Assembly (NCBI RefSeq): GCF_022458985.1
Contig: NC_061778.1
Span: 6,961,501 to 7,025,500 of the forward strand
Length of the DNA: 64,000 bases
Direction: 5' to 3'
From: Mugil cephalus
Lineage: Eukaryota; Chordata; Actinopteri; Mugiliformes; Mugilidae
In this document: piece by piece, positions 1-12,400 of the stretch
Layout of the letters: the number at the start of each line of letters is the position of its first letter
How positions within the stretch are numbered: position 1 is the first letter of the stretch
Program-made: the position numbers and the translations under genes
Notes under the pieces: generated by a model
Seen by the model: only the letters and a program-made list of their open reading frames with translations
The model's database searches: none
What the model was told of the DNA's origin: nothing

Positions 1-432
1 CCACTTGAGGTTGACTGTAAACGTGAGTCAGTCCCCATAAACCTCCATGTTAAAATGTCCAAATTACAATAGAAATCAACCGTGTTTAAATGGTTTTGGT
101 GTCTATACGGAATTTCCTAATTCATGACAACAGTTTCACATGACTCACCTGTTTAAATTGAAGTTATGCACAATTAAGGGTGTGGCTGCTTTGAGTGACA
201 GGTGGGTCCTGTCACAGGTTGGCCAGGCACTAGGCATTAAGTCAGGCACTGCTTCATAACTGCCTTACAGGAACCCTATGGTGACGTCATGGAGTGTTTC
301 TCCATTTTATTTTAAGTCCTCCCTTAGTATTTACTAGTTATTTTGTTCCCCTTATTCTCATGGCTCCCTTTAGCCTATTTCCCCAGATCGTCTTATTTTT
401 AATACCAATTAAAAAAAAAAGAAAAGACTTAC

Positions 433-3400
433 CAAGTTGATTGTTGTGGATGACATGCATATCATCTTGGCTCTGAAAAGACAGAGAGACTTTTTAATAA
501 TTCACATTGCAGTCTTCAAATAATGACCTACATACATTCAGTTTTTTGGTTTTAACAAAAGATGTAGAAGCTGTGGAAGGGTTGGCTTGTGTGAAGATGT
601 TCGTTTTCTGCTAAACACTCCATTTCCTCTTCCTCACCACTAATTAAGACTTAGTGATACTAAATATGGAATCCCCCATGGGTTATTTGGAGAAATAATG
701 GGTGATATCCCACGTCATTAGTCCTTCCTAATTGTGTGGATTTTGTGCCTGCAGCATTTAAACCCTGAGCATTCAGCTCAATTAAGGGATCCAGCACTGT
801 TGCACCTCCAGAGCTGTCAGCACACGCTGCAGACCATGGAGGGATGAGTAAATCAATCACGAGCCGGGGAAACTTTGAAGGGCTGTCTTTTACCTCCATC
901 TTTCAGAGGAAATCTTTCAGTCTTGGGAGAAGGCAAGAACGTGCCAGTTCTGGCAGTTTCCAGAGCTCTAGAGCGGTAGCGGCAGAGTATTAATAGATAA
1001 TGACAAACCGAGACCTGTTTTGATTTATGACTTCCTCTAGACTAACAATCATTTCACCGGCAAGCTGTTGCAGCCTTCAGAGACCTTAACTAAGTCATAA
1101 ATTCACTCTCAGCGGGTGTGGTACAGTGGTTACAGTGTGGTACAGTCGGTGCAGTTGCATGAGCCAGCCTATATATAACCCACTATCTCAGCACATTCAG
1201 AGGGCCACCAATTTTACAGAATAACCTATTAATTTAGTCAATTTCCTTCGCTTGAATAGCTTCTGGTTTCTGCCGTGACTTCACATCATTTTCCTACAAT
1301 TCATCAAATTCTAAACTGACAAGTATCAAATGAGAAAGTTCAGCCACGACAAAGACACACTATATTGCACTACACACTATATAACACTATACACACTATA
1401 TAAGTGTTCGCTCACCTGCCTTTACACGCGTATCAACTTAAGTGACACCCCATCCATAATATGTAGGGTTTAATAATACGTTGGCCCATCCTTTGCAGCT
1501 CTCACAGCTCCAACTCTTCTGGGAAGGCTTTCCACAAGGTGTAGGAGTGTTTTTATGGGACTTTATGACCATTCTTCCAGAAACACATTTGTGAGGTCAG
1601 ACACAGTCTTTGCTCTAATTCATCCCAAAGGTGTTCTGTCGGGTTGAGGTCAGGACTCTGTGCAGGTCAGTCAAACCAAACTCAATCATCAATGTCTTTA
1701 TGGACCTTGCTTTGTGCAATGGTGCAAAGCCAGAAGCAAGGAATTGTCCAAAAGAGTTCCTTTCACTTCAATTAAGAGTCCAAAAAAATAAAAAATAACC
1801 CCACACCACAACCCTACCTCCACAAAACTTTATATTTGACACAATGCAGTCATACAAGTATTGTTCTCCTGGCAACCACCAAACCCAGATCTTTCCATCA
1901 GATTGCCAGATGGAGATGCATGATTCGTCACTTCAGGGAATGCATCTGCTCTGCTCTAGAGTCCAGTGGCAGTGTGCTTTACACCATTGAAACCCATTTC
2001 ATGAAGCTCTCTACGTACTACTCTTGAGCTAATTTGAAGGCCACATGAAGTTTGGAGGTCTGACTCTGCAGAAAGTTGGCGACCTCTGTGCCGCAACATC
2101 CGTTGACCCCACACTGTCATCATATGGACTGCTGTCACTCCCAATCACTTCCACGTTGTTATAAACCCAATGACAGTTGACTGTGGAATATTCAGTGGTG
2201 AGGAATTTTCACGACTGGACTTGTTGCACAGGTGGCATCCTATCACAGTACCACACTGGAATACCACAATATATCACTTACATGTGGCCACGGAAGTGAC
2301 TGGAACACCTGAATTCAGTTACTTGGACGTATGAGCGAATACTTTTGGCAATATAGTGTATATTCCCGGCAAGGATTTGTGCATGAGCAATGCTCTCCCT
2401 CTTCACTTTATTTTTTCCAGGTGATCAGATTTAGAGGCGAATATATGCAGGGGCAGACAAGATCATATCACGGTGATTTGATTCAGTGAGCACGTCAGCT
2501 TAATTGGACTCTGTAACGTTAGTCATGCCCACCAGGCATCCGTCTCATCACATCAGACAGTACTCATTTGAAATAACTTGCTTAACTTAAGAGAGGAGTG
2601 ACATAAATGCACCTCACATGAAGGAGAATTATTACAATCTAAAAAAGAAAAATGTCTTTAGTTTGAGAATGTATACTTTAGAGTAGAGTCTTGTAAAGAG
2701 AGGGTAACACTACTATAACATAGTCATAAAACAAATGAAAGGGTGCAGATGTGTGTGGTGGCTGTGACAGGAGTGGCACATGTTTTTCACTCCGCCGCCT
2801 CCTGCAGCAGAGCTCGTCTCTCAGGGCACAGACGGAACAGTAAATCACTGCTCTATGACTGTCAAGCAAAATAAATCAAGACATCTTTTGTGAGGAATTA
2901 ACTGCTCTGTCAAACATCACCAATTAAATTGATTGCATGTACGCAACCGTGTGTGTGTGCAACGCGTGCATGCGTGTCTGCGGCATAATTAGACACAACC
3001 CCGAACGAGCACTAATGCGATTTGATGGATTTTAACGAGGAATCTCTAAATCTAGGCGGATGCTCTTTCACTGTCGTCTATCAATTTGTGAAGTTCTGCT
3101 GTTTTCCTGAGTTGGGATCTGTTGTAATGTAGGCTCTGTTGAGTCAGGGAGAGAGAGAGATAGAGGGGGGGGGGGGGGAGAAGAGGAAAAAAATAAGAGC
3201 CTCCTCATTCATTTCACTTAGACCAGTGTTTTGGCACAGCAGAGCTCGTGGCCCAGCTGCCTCGGGCAAAAACACACCAGGTCTTCTGGCAAATAGAAAG
3301 AAAAAAACAGAACCTGGCTCAAGCTTTCCGTGATACAACATCATCCAACAAAGTACTGACCTGACACATGCACAAACAAATTCTTGGCAGATAACTTTTT

Positions 3401-6400
3401 AATGTTACTGATCACTGACAGTGATGGAGGATAATATAAATGCTACTGTGTTGCAGTATTATAAACTTCAAACCTGTGCAGATTGCAACCTCTCTCTAGC
3501 CTTCAAACTCATCAGATCCTGGGTTATTATTCATCTTCTCACCTGTGCACGCCCCCACAAGCATCCGCATGCAGATCTATTTTCAGGTTTGAACACCTGT
3601 TTAAATTATCTGGACTGGTAGCTTCACAATTCCCCTTTACCTGGATGGATTAACCTCCAGTGTACCGTAGACGAGACTGAGATATTACACAGTGATGTCA
3701 CATTATCTGCATTTAGCCTTGTAACAGAGGGCGTCAAATCAATAAAAACTGAAGAGAGATATGGGTTTGGGAATGTATTGTTTTATTTGGTTTCTTTTTT
3801 GTAATATCAAATGTCCTTCCTTGATGTCTATATTATAACTGTAATATAATAGCTGTTACTCTATTACCGTGGGCGCGTTTCCATCTGCCAGGTTTTATGT
3901 TTCATCAAAGTGAAAATAAATAATAATAATAAAAAAAAAGACAGATTTGAAATGCCATAAATTATAAATGCAGCATATTTTTATCTCTGGCTGAGGTGGA
4001 AACATTTTATGTTTCAATCAAACTGAAATGCAATGGAAACACACATTGCTGGACACGGAATACGACTTAAACCTCGGCTTCAGTGAAGAGACAACAAACA
4101 GCGGGAAGTGTCAACCTGAGTGGATCAAAGGAGCAAAGAGCAGCCTTCCTCATATTAATACATACCGCTGACACAGATTTTGAGTTCATTCATTTTCTCT
4201 TCTTCCCTTCTCTTAATTACACCTTCTAGCTGAAGCTTCATGTTCTCCAAAGGTTTTAACCTCCTGAGACCCTGCGTCCTCATATGGGGACGTTAAGTTT
4301 TAGGTTTTATTGCAGCTTATTCTGCTTCATTTAAACTCGCTGTCCTTATTAGCGGATGTTTTAGTCTGCCATCTAGTGGTAGCAAAGGCTAAAACGTATT
4401 CATTTATGCTTATTAACGTTTCTAGTTTGATACGACTCACAAATTTAACAAATTAGCATTTTTTCCTAATTAGCAAGGACTCGTTTGAGGATGTTGGGGC
4501 TTCGTGGTTTGCAAATCTGTCTGTGCCCAGTTATGTTCAGGTATTAAGATAAACAGCTTTATATTATGTTACAAATTGGGGACTTCTTTATAATATAAAT
4601 AATGAAATAGTCCCAGTGTCCACATATGAGGACATTGTTGGTTTTTTGAAAAACTACTACTTCCAGTTCAAAATGGTTAGTTTTTATGCGTCTTAGGTCC
4701 TACTAATCCCAAATGTCTTGGAGGAATTGAAAGTACATACCAAATAAAAGCTCGGATTTCAGGAGGTAAAGGCTCTTTTAGAGCACTGGGGTCATCTACA
4801 CACACATCCTACACCGGTGCAAGTCATTTATACTTTTATACTGGTGTGCCCGTCAATCTGGCTCACTCTATTTTAAAAAGAGTGCTTCCTGCTTCACTTT
4901 CAACAATGGCGACTGAAACTTTTGCTTAAATCTCACCTAACGCAAGTCATACAAATGTTTGCAACCTCCTCAGTTAACCGTTCCTCAATGTGTGAATCAG
5001 TCAGTATAATTGGAAGTAGTAAATAAATATGGTTAAAGAAGATGTTTCATTAAATGTATTTTTACATTTGAAGGCGCATCTATGAACACACATGTAAACG
5101 ACACGGTCAATGAGTACCTAAAATTCCTTCTAAATCCTGCTCCTGGGTTGCACTTCATTACTCCTCTGAAGTTGGGTGACACAGGGACAACAAATCTTTC
5201 TCCAGTAAATGATCTAATATTCCACAGCAGAGTGAACTCATATCACGTCACATCATTTTTTTTTTACCGTTACCCAGAGATTAATTAGTCTCAGCTCGCA
5301 GAGCCCAGCTCTCTTTGGCCTTGTGCGATTCCACACGCAGGTAGCGCTCTCTGTAATCCCATCTGACAGCTGGCTGTCAGCCATTTGCAGGGGGATCCAG
5401 ACACCCATAGGTGTTAAAAAGAATTTGCTATGAGCCCTACACTGTCCATCTGAAGGGGTTAGTTATACCATCCCTTGAGCGCTTTTGATCTCAGACACCA
5501 CAACGTTGATGCAGACGGACGGGAAGATCGTACCGCGTGAAATTCAACACCGGCGAAGGTGCACTCGGCCGAGGCATACAAGTGTAAAATCCTCGAGAAC
5601 GATGCTGCTCCGACTATATAGTGCGACGGTTACATAATCAAGGACACCCGCAATGACAGCCCTTTGATCCCCGCGTTTGATTTGGAAGCTCTTCACATAC
5701 AGACAGCAGAGCTGCTGCCCCCTGCTACATCTACACAGTCCCTAAGGGCGCAGACGCTTCACTGATGTGAGTGACCCGTCAGGTCACATTAGCTTTCTGT
5801 TCACTGACGGCAACAATGATTCAAGGTTGCAGGATTTTCTCAATTTTGACATGTGAAAGGAGAATGTGTGATGTTGACACGAGTCACACGAGCGTCTGGA
5901 ATAACGCTTCTATTAATGTTTTTCACTCTATATTTACATTAACCAGGGAGAGGAGTGACTGAAAATTGTCAGCTTCATTTTCTGGATGCCTTCAGATCTA
6001 TCGGGTGGTTTTAAGAATTAAAAACGCCTTTTGTATCCCTCCACCGGGGGGGGCCGAGAGAACCGACAGATTAAATTTCATTCAATAATCATTTTTCAGA
6101 CACAAGCAAAACCTCTTCATGTGTAATGACTTAATGACTTGAAACGTCTGCTGCCTTGCGAGCATCGGCAGGCCATTCTTCTCAGGTCTGCCTCACAGCA
6201 CCTCTTCTGCATTTGTTGGCTTCAACTGGAAATTAGGAAAGCAAAAGAAAAAAAAGCAGCTTGCAACGGTTGGCCGGCTCTTATTGACACCAACCATTGC
6301 AAACAACATGCACCGTGATGGGCTCAACAGCTGCTTTGTAAGAACAGATTATTACTCTCACCATATTCAATTACAGGACTTGGACTGTGGCTATAATTTC

Positions 6401-9400
6401 TTATTATTGATTGGCCATTTGTTTGCAGTTATTATTTTTTTTAAAAGGAAAAGAAAAATTGAAAGTAGGAATACAAAGCCCCAAGAGCATTGAGTTCATA
6501 CTTAAATAACACAGAAAGAGCAGCAAATCCTCACATTACAGCTTGAAATTAGGACTTTATTTTTAACTTTTGCCTTCATGAAAAAGTAAACTGCCTTGAA
6601 ATGGATTCGTGTGTACCATGTTGTTGAGAAGAGTCCAGATGATGTAAAGTTTTCCCAACGATCCCCTCCTCATTTAATTTACTAATCCAAAAAAAAAAAA
6701 AAAAAAAAAACTCAGTTATACGATACCATCTTACTCTATATCAAAGTGCTATTGATGGGGCTGAGTTGCTGCCTGTTTTTATAAAGACTATACCTTTATG
6801 CAACGCACAATATGTAGTGCATGCTGTTTGCTCTCAGCATATGTATTCAGGTCATGAATATAGATTTCATTGTTGCAAAGCATTCATTTCCGCTGTGCTC
6901 TTGTTAGTGATGTCATCAGAGACTAGTCGGTGTCAACTCCATCACATAACAGTCCACCTGAGTCACGCAACCTGTAGTTAACAGTAGGAACCAATGGGCC
7001 ATATACACTACAGACATGTAAGAAGGTAGAGACCAACTTATTGCTTTGCATATAAAAATATCAGCCACCTTATCTTTTTAGTAAAAGTAAGATAAATAAG
7101 AAGGTAACGGAGCTACAGAGGTTCTTATTCCCTCTGCCTCCGTGACAAACACAGAAGAAGTAATCAAACCATAGGGACCTCCCTGACAGATTCACTTGAT
7201 GTTGATTTGTTCTGCTCATCATAAAAAGTCCCCGTTCTCCTTGAGGAGGCACAAGTACAGTGCGGGGAGCGCTGTGCGCAGTTAGCTAACAGCTACAGCT
7301 GCCGTTTCTCATTTTTACCACGCAGCCAAACAAAACAAATGTCAGTGAGCAATAACATCCGTCCAGTCAAGACAACTTAAACCTGTAATTAGACGTGGCT
7401 GGTTATAGCTTCAGATGGTATCCATAGCAACGATTAGTGAGCTCAGCTTTATTAATAATCCAAAAAAAAAAGTGAGAATGAAAGACTAATGCAACTGCAT
7501 TTAGAGTTCACGTTTGCAAAGAAATGTAATTAGCATGATAAATTACAAAGGGTTGAATATTTAACTCCTGCAAGATGGGTTTAATCTACAATTCAGTCTG
7601 AGCAGTTTTTGATATGGAGACACTCGGAGCGGCTGAAAAGGGTTTTTTGTTGTCCAGGCTGTGCTAAAGAATAATCACCATTTGTAGAGCTCTTGATTTC
7701 CCTGAGCTCATATCTTCAAATACGGATGAGGTTAGTCCTCCTATCAGTGCAACAGCTACTTTATTCATACATATGTTTTAGCATCATTATTAGCCTTGTG
7801 ACTCCAAGTTTTATTTATACATTTTTTTGTTATTATTTTTTATCAGGACAAGCTAACTTCTTTTTCATGAATAGAAAGGTGAGTCTGTGGCACTGACTTC
7901 AGCGTCCCCAAAACTCCACTTGTTCCACGCGGATCCTCTCTTGTGTGGTTATTCTGTAAAGTTGATGGGGTAATCGTTGTTTACTGTTCATTTTTCACAC
8001 AGTGGAATAGTTCAACGGGGGCACTCTCACTTTGTCAGAAGCCCGCACTCTGAGGGATTCGGCCTTGTTTTCATAAGCACCGTCGAACTGTTGCCAACAG
8101 AGGAGACCAGACCGCAAAAAATTGTTGACAGCGGTCCAAATCCGGTTGCCCGGGGCAACAGGCAATGGTTACTGTCGGGGCCCGCTGTGAAAGTTATTTA
8201 AGGTCGCAGTCCATGGCCTCTGCATGAGATGCCTGATAAGATGCTTTTGACCACAGCTTAGCGATAAAAGTTTTATAAAAGAAGAAGAGGTACATCATTC
8301 AAGCTCTTATGTGCCTCATCCTTCTGAATCACATCTCAGTATTTATAAGAATTTCTTTAGCGATATATTGAATGTGGGCTCAAATAAACAAGACGAAAGA
8401 GTTTCAATAAGAATGTGACATGAAGTGGCAAGACACAAATTAGCAAATAAGTCCCTATTAAAGTTAGAGGATTATTTAATTAAAACAAAATAAAGAACGT
8501 GCTTTCAGCTCAATTTATTTCTGCTACTGTCTTTTTTTATTGCTGCTAAGTTTTTATTGCTCTACTTTCAGATGAAGCCTTCTTCTCATCTAACTTACAA
8601 GTTTGAACTCGTCCTCACCTCATTTAGTTCCTGACGTACACCACTGACGCAGCTCATTAAGCAGCATGTGACTTTGATTTAGACGAAGACAAATTAACTC
8701 ATTTATAGGTTTGCTGGGAGAACACATGAATTCTTTCCAGCGTATCCAGAAGGTGTTTACACGTACGACAGGTCTCGTCCAAAAAAGCGCGGTTCAAGAA
8801 AAAGGTCTTGCTAGAGGCCAAGGGAATGGCAAGGAGTGTGAAAAAAATAATCTTTTTTTGTCTGCCTGCTGCTGAATCTCCAGGTGAACATTAACAGTAT
8901 TCTTAGCTTGGAGGAGTTGAAGCAGTGATTCACGACATGAGGCTCACACATCTCCTCTTCGGTTTGACTTTTCTTGAAACGAACGCCCAAAGCTAGGGGA
9001 TGGAGAGGAAGAAAACGATGGAGTGACAGCCATTTACGCTGCTCAAAGGATGTTTGGCAGAAAGCAGAGCGACCTGCAAAAAGCACCGCAAAACACCAAG
9101 TGAACAACGTCCATCTTGTGACAATTCGATGTTCTTCAGGGAAACTTTTGGACCTTGGATTCATGTGGATGTCACTTGGACATACACCACCTACAGCTGA
9201 CCAGACCAGACCAGACCAGACCAGACCAGGCATCCCCACCCCATAGCAATGACACAGCAGGATGCAGACTGGCCCAGGACTCCCTCAGAAGTCCATTCTC
9301 TGATGAGTCACAACTATTTAGGAAGCACAATAATATTAGGAACGGGGTCTTAATGTTATGCCTGGCCGCTGTTTGTCTGTATGTCAGATTATTTTATTCA

Positions 9401-12400
9401 GTGTCCAAATTAAACCTCAGAGCAGAATGATTTCTTTGTGAAGGCAGCCAGTGTTGGTGGAGCGCACCTCGTCTGTTCCTGCGCAGCCTTAATGTGAACT
9501 CAAGGAAATGTTTGGATTATGTAACTTAGTGAAGCTACATTTTACCCACAAAAACAGTGACTCAATGACTCACTTGTGTTTGCTTGTGTTTGGGTTGTGA
9601 CTGGTTATGGCTTTTTTTTTTTTTTACCCCCGCCCGACATCTAGTAACACCACCAGGGGGGAGAAGAAGACCCCTTTCACAGTAAAACTTCCTGCAGATT
9701 CTTTGAAAAATGGCCTCGTGTCTCATGTAGCTTGGGAGTTGGAAAGATTTGCACTGACTTTGCAGGATGTTTGTAAGTCATCTCTAACATTGTGTCGTTC
9801 CCCCGTATCTACTTTCTCGCTACTCAACCGAGCGCAGGAGATTAAGGCATTTCTGCGCACATAAGCAGATGTGTAGTATATGTGGTGTTTAGGATGCTTG
9901 TGAAGCCCTGAAGCGACAGATAATCACAGTACCTGCGTTCGCCTTTGACAACTTCTGCAAGTCATTCTCAGTTCAAACTGGTGCCAATCATCACAGGCTT
10001 TAGGCCATCTTCAAAGGACACTGTGATTTTTTTATTTATTTAGATTTTCTATTTTTTTTTTTTTATATACAGTTGCAGCCATCCTTCCCTAATACAATCC
10101 TCTTTTCCAAATGTTACATGCAACAATATTTGAGTCCATGCTGGCTATACATTATGAGATCAGTGTAGTACCAGAGCCCCTGCAGATTTAGGCAGGAATC
10201 TGAATCATGCAGGGATGAGCCCAGCTGTTTGAAGTCAGACAGGGAACCCTCTGTTATGTGCAGCACCAGATCTGCTGTGCTGACCGTTTGGTCTGAAAAC
10301 CTGGAGAAATAAGATCTAAACCCAGAGAACAATGCTGGTTTGAATCTATAAAATGAAAAACGTCTTCACAATGAAGTCAGCATTGCTGCTGATACTCCCA
10401 AAGGACAGAAATGTGTGGGTTTTTTTATTTTATTTTTTTTTATTATAAATAAATCTCTGAAGAAGCAGGAGACGGTTTTCTAAACAAAATAAAATAAAAG
10501 TATAAAAAGAAAATTATTCAAATAGTCAATAAGCTTATATAACTTTATTAATATCATTTGCTTTGAGTTTCAAATAAATCAATTTTCTTAACTGTAGAGT
10601 CCAGTAATTTATAAGCAAGCTTCCCGTCAAGGTCCTGATCTAAATGCCATGATGTTCCACAACCAAACTGGAGCACTTCCATGACCTAAAAATTTGCATT
10701 CCTTTTTAATTTGTTAATGTTATTCTTCCGCTAAGGAGAAAAAAAGAAAAAAAAGAGCAGCAACCTGGTCCACATTTTGTTATGAGTTGTGGAATAAAAA
10801 CCCACCCTTTCTAGATGAGCCTCTCAAAATGCAGTGAGGACATTCTCTTATTAAGAAACTTAAAAGTAGATTGCGAGTGTGAAGAGGATGCTGTGGTCCC
10901 ACGATAACTAGGCAACTTCCATCCCGTGAGCTCTCAAACCCCGCAGGGTGCTCTGGTCAACGGAGGAGGAGAAGACCGAAGGAAATGTTGCTTTTTTAAA
11001 TTTTTTTTACGCTTTCAAACACATTTCAGTGTAATAATAGATGTATTATAATAGTTTGGATTAACAAAAAAAGGGAACACAATAAACCTGTTTCTCACTT
11101 TTATGATGTCTTTTGCTTCAGCACATTAGACATTTAGACCGTTTTTCCGTCACCATTGTTGTGAAAACTCGTCTCCTTTCATTCCCCTAATGGGTTTCTC
11201 CTGCACTTTATCACGGTGACAGGCAGCTGTCCCTAATGGGTCCTTTACAGAAAAGGGAGACTATTCTTTGACGGGTAAGTATGCTGATAATGTGCCTGAT
11301 TAATTTTGAATTAAAAGTCCAGTGCATTTGTGCGCTTCTTAAATATATAATCTACACAAAGAGCCACGTGCATGTTTTCTTTAATTTTTTTTTTATTTTC
11401 CCTGACGACACACTGGAGGTTTAGTCAAAGACAATTACTGTGCAGAAACATTTGAAACGGCGAAACTTTGCCAGAAGAGAAAGTATTAGTTGACATCAGC
11501 CATAAGCGAGGCAGCAATTTCCCATTTCTGTGATGCTAAGCACCCCCCGCCATGAGGTTTACTGTCAACATCCTCTCACACCAGTAAGAAGTAGAGCAAC
11601 TGAACTGTTAATTATTTATCAAACAGCAACTGCAGAAAATGCAAGTGCAAGAAACTCATTTTGAACCGGAGGATGGAGGAAATGGACCACTAAATTAAAC
11701 TTCTAATCTGTGTTAAAAAAAAAAAAAACAAACACTAAACACTAACACTAAAGGGCTCATTTTCATGCAGGAAAATAACAGGGGTCAAGTGCTTTTCTTA
11801 CCTGTGAGCCTTTTCCTGAGCTGCCAGCAGCAAAGTTGATGTGACCTGTGTGGAAGGGAAAGAGTAATTACATTATAACAGATGCACACAGCAATCAATT
11901 ATTCTGTTTATTTTTTTTTTGTTTTTTTTCAAATGTCTCTGTCTGAAAGCTATCGAACTGAGGCAGAACTAACAGAAAACTACATTAAATTGTTTTTTTA
12001 TTTATATGCAACAGTCGCATTTAAAAAGATGTTTCAGGTCTTTCTTTGTTCCCAGCCACTGTTGGGTCTCTGAAAGAACCGTTCACCCATCCAAGTCTGT
12101 AATTAGAGCCCAGAGAGCCTCCATCCAATTATGTCGCCATCGATTCAGACACAAGAAAATCTTCGCAGAAAGATGCCCAAGATTTCAAATCAATACGTCA
12201 AAAAAAAGAAGACAAGCGTCGATGAGAATGAATTAATAGAGCAGTTTATATTAAATCCTTACCACCTCCACTTTGACATCGCTCAGCTTTAAATCTCACT
12301 TTAATTGGATGATATAACAGAGAAATAGCTAAATTGCCAGACTCGCTGCAGGAGCCATTAGAGGGCAACTGAGAGTGCAGAATAAAACCTTCAGGCAGCA

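Larger units (their letters stand above)
473..11801 (-). other. Intron 2 of the b3glct candidate
   Basis: An 11.3 kb stretch with no convincing coding exon. It holds a decayed Tc1-type transposon (1,391-2,361), a palindromic candidate element (3,871-4,050), a piggyBac-like palindrome (4,256-4,770), a short TA-flanked-type element with a GACCA repeat (9,102-9,342) and several homopolymer runs. Short open frames in either strand show no domain or family resemblance. Confidence 0.5.

Noticed and set aside
8811-9246. Opposed 142- and 90-residue frames
   Set aside because: Both overlap the inverted-repeat element with the GACCA expansion and have no protein-family features.
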